From: Symbiodinium natans
Lineage: Eukaryota; Sar; Dinophyceae; Suessiales; Symbiodiniaceae
Assembly (NCBI GenBank): GCA_905221605.1
Contig: CAJNDS010001446.1
Span: forward strand, 787,315 to 851,314
Length of the DNA stretch: 64,000 bases
Direction of reading: 5' to 3'
In this document: in pieces, positions 63,516 through 64,000 of the stretch
Position numbering within the stretch: the first letter of the stretch is position 1
Layout: each line of letters begins with the position of its first letter
The notes under the pieces: model-generated
Seen by the model: the letters and a program-made list of their open reading frames with translations, nothing else
The model's database searches: none
Told to the model about the DNA's origin: nothing
Translations under genes and position numbers: made by a program

Positions 63516-64000
63516 ATGTGGTTTCTCAGGCCCTGAAGCAACTTCTAGAGTCTCGGCAGCCTGTAATCCTGAACCCCCTCAGGCCTCCGCGCGATACGCA
63601 GACCTGGTGGGGCAGCAGGCCAGCAATTTGCTTCGACCATGGGGGGGATTAGGAACGCTGAGCCCCCAACCCACCATCGAAAGCCTACGACCCATATGTT
63701 TATGCGGCGTTTAGGCTTTAGAGGGCCTAGGTTTTCCGGTATCTCGGGCTTTCGTGAGGGTTCAGGATTTCGGTTCATTTCTGGTATCTGTGTTTTCGAG
63801 ATGTCCATGGTTGAGGATGTCGGGAAGGCAGGTTGATTTCAAGGTCCTTGTCGGGAACCGTTGAGGCATGCCATAGGTCGTGTAGCCGCGTATTGTTCTG
63901 AATGACCGTCTGTTAAGGGTACTCAGCTGCCGGATCAGGGTTTAGCTTTGAAGCTGTTTGGCTTTCAATCAACCTCCACGGCTGCACAAGGGCTCAGAAG

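Larger units (their letters stand above)
59810..64000. other. Region 59810-64000: unique sequence with scattered telomeric units
   Basis: 61840-62060 is AT-rich and unique. 62200-62398 is a degenerate array of CCTGAACCCC/AATCCTACAACCCTAAACC. G runs lie at 61377-61401 and 62552-62567. Frames at 60693-61108 and 63371-63836 are unrecognised. Confidence 0.45.

Noticed and set aside
1-64000. Plant origin, since TTTAGGG is also the plant telomere repeat
   Set aside because: Not excluded, but the dispersed tracts, tiny exon-like islands, FFAVP-type presequence and G/C homopolymers fit a dinoflagellate better. No plant gene or retroelement is visible.

Overview
The window looks like nuclear DNA of a dinoflagellate (Symbiodiniaceae or a close relative is my best guess, about 0.7). 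The evidence is: dozens of tracts of the heptamer TTTAGGG/CCCTAAA, the telomere repeat type of dinoflagellates and plants; very low coding density; many short terminal-inverted-repeat elements with target-site duplications; G or C homopolymers up to 41 nt; and one uninterrupted gene whose product has a signal peptide followed by an F-rich motif, as in plastid-targeted proteins of peridinin algae. I see no ribosomal RNA, no convincing tRNA, no CRISPR array and no bacterial operon structure.

Only one complete gene can be read: an intronless J-domain (DnaJ-like) protein of 329 residues at 48636-49625. Everything else that looks coding is in short islands of 60-170 nt with protein-like composition, usually bounded by AG on the left and GT on the right, and lying between telomere-repeat tracts. 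I read these as exons of split genes whose introns are filled with TTTAGGG arrays and small transposons. The best recognised is a protein tyrosine phosphatase-like fragment (about 30844-31779). Other islands lie at 1398, 2476, 3024, 4084, 4396, 12345, 12958, 29591, 35275, 37879, 39517, 44842, 50160, 54549, 59729 and 62399 (a mitochondrial-presequence-like first exon). Their linkage into genes cannot be settled without RNA data.

Layout: 1-9 kb, telomeric tracts with exon-like islands, a 9-mer CCCTATAAA array and GC-rich minisatellites; 9.6-11 kb, a strongly G-skewed block holding a 280-bp near-perfect palindrome; 11-29 kb, small inverted-repeat elements (families A-C, E-G) among telomeric tracts; 29.6-32 kb, the phosphatase-like exons and the densest telomeric arrays; 34.2 kb, a small array of perfect palindromes; 36 kb, a family A element with a 10-bp duplication and a telomeric tract inside it; 45.9-47.2 kb, an array of 73-bp palindromic units whose right half is inverted relative to the left; 48.6 kb, the J-domain gene; 51.7-52.5 kb, a 748-bp transposon with about 30-bp inverted ends and a 9-bp target duplication; 53-64 kb, more telomeric tracts, microsatellites and exon-like islands.

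The most interesting signals are: telomere-type DNA dispersed in both orientations and, in three cases, sitting inside small transposons; family A elements whose target duplications could supply splice sites (introner-like behaviour); and the self-complementary 73-bp palindrome array. All functional readings beyond the visible repeats and motifs are inference.
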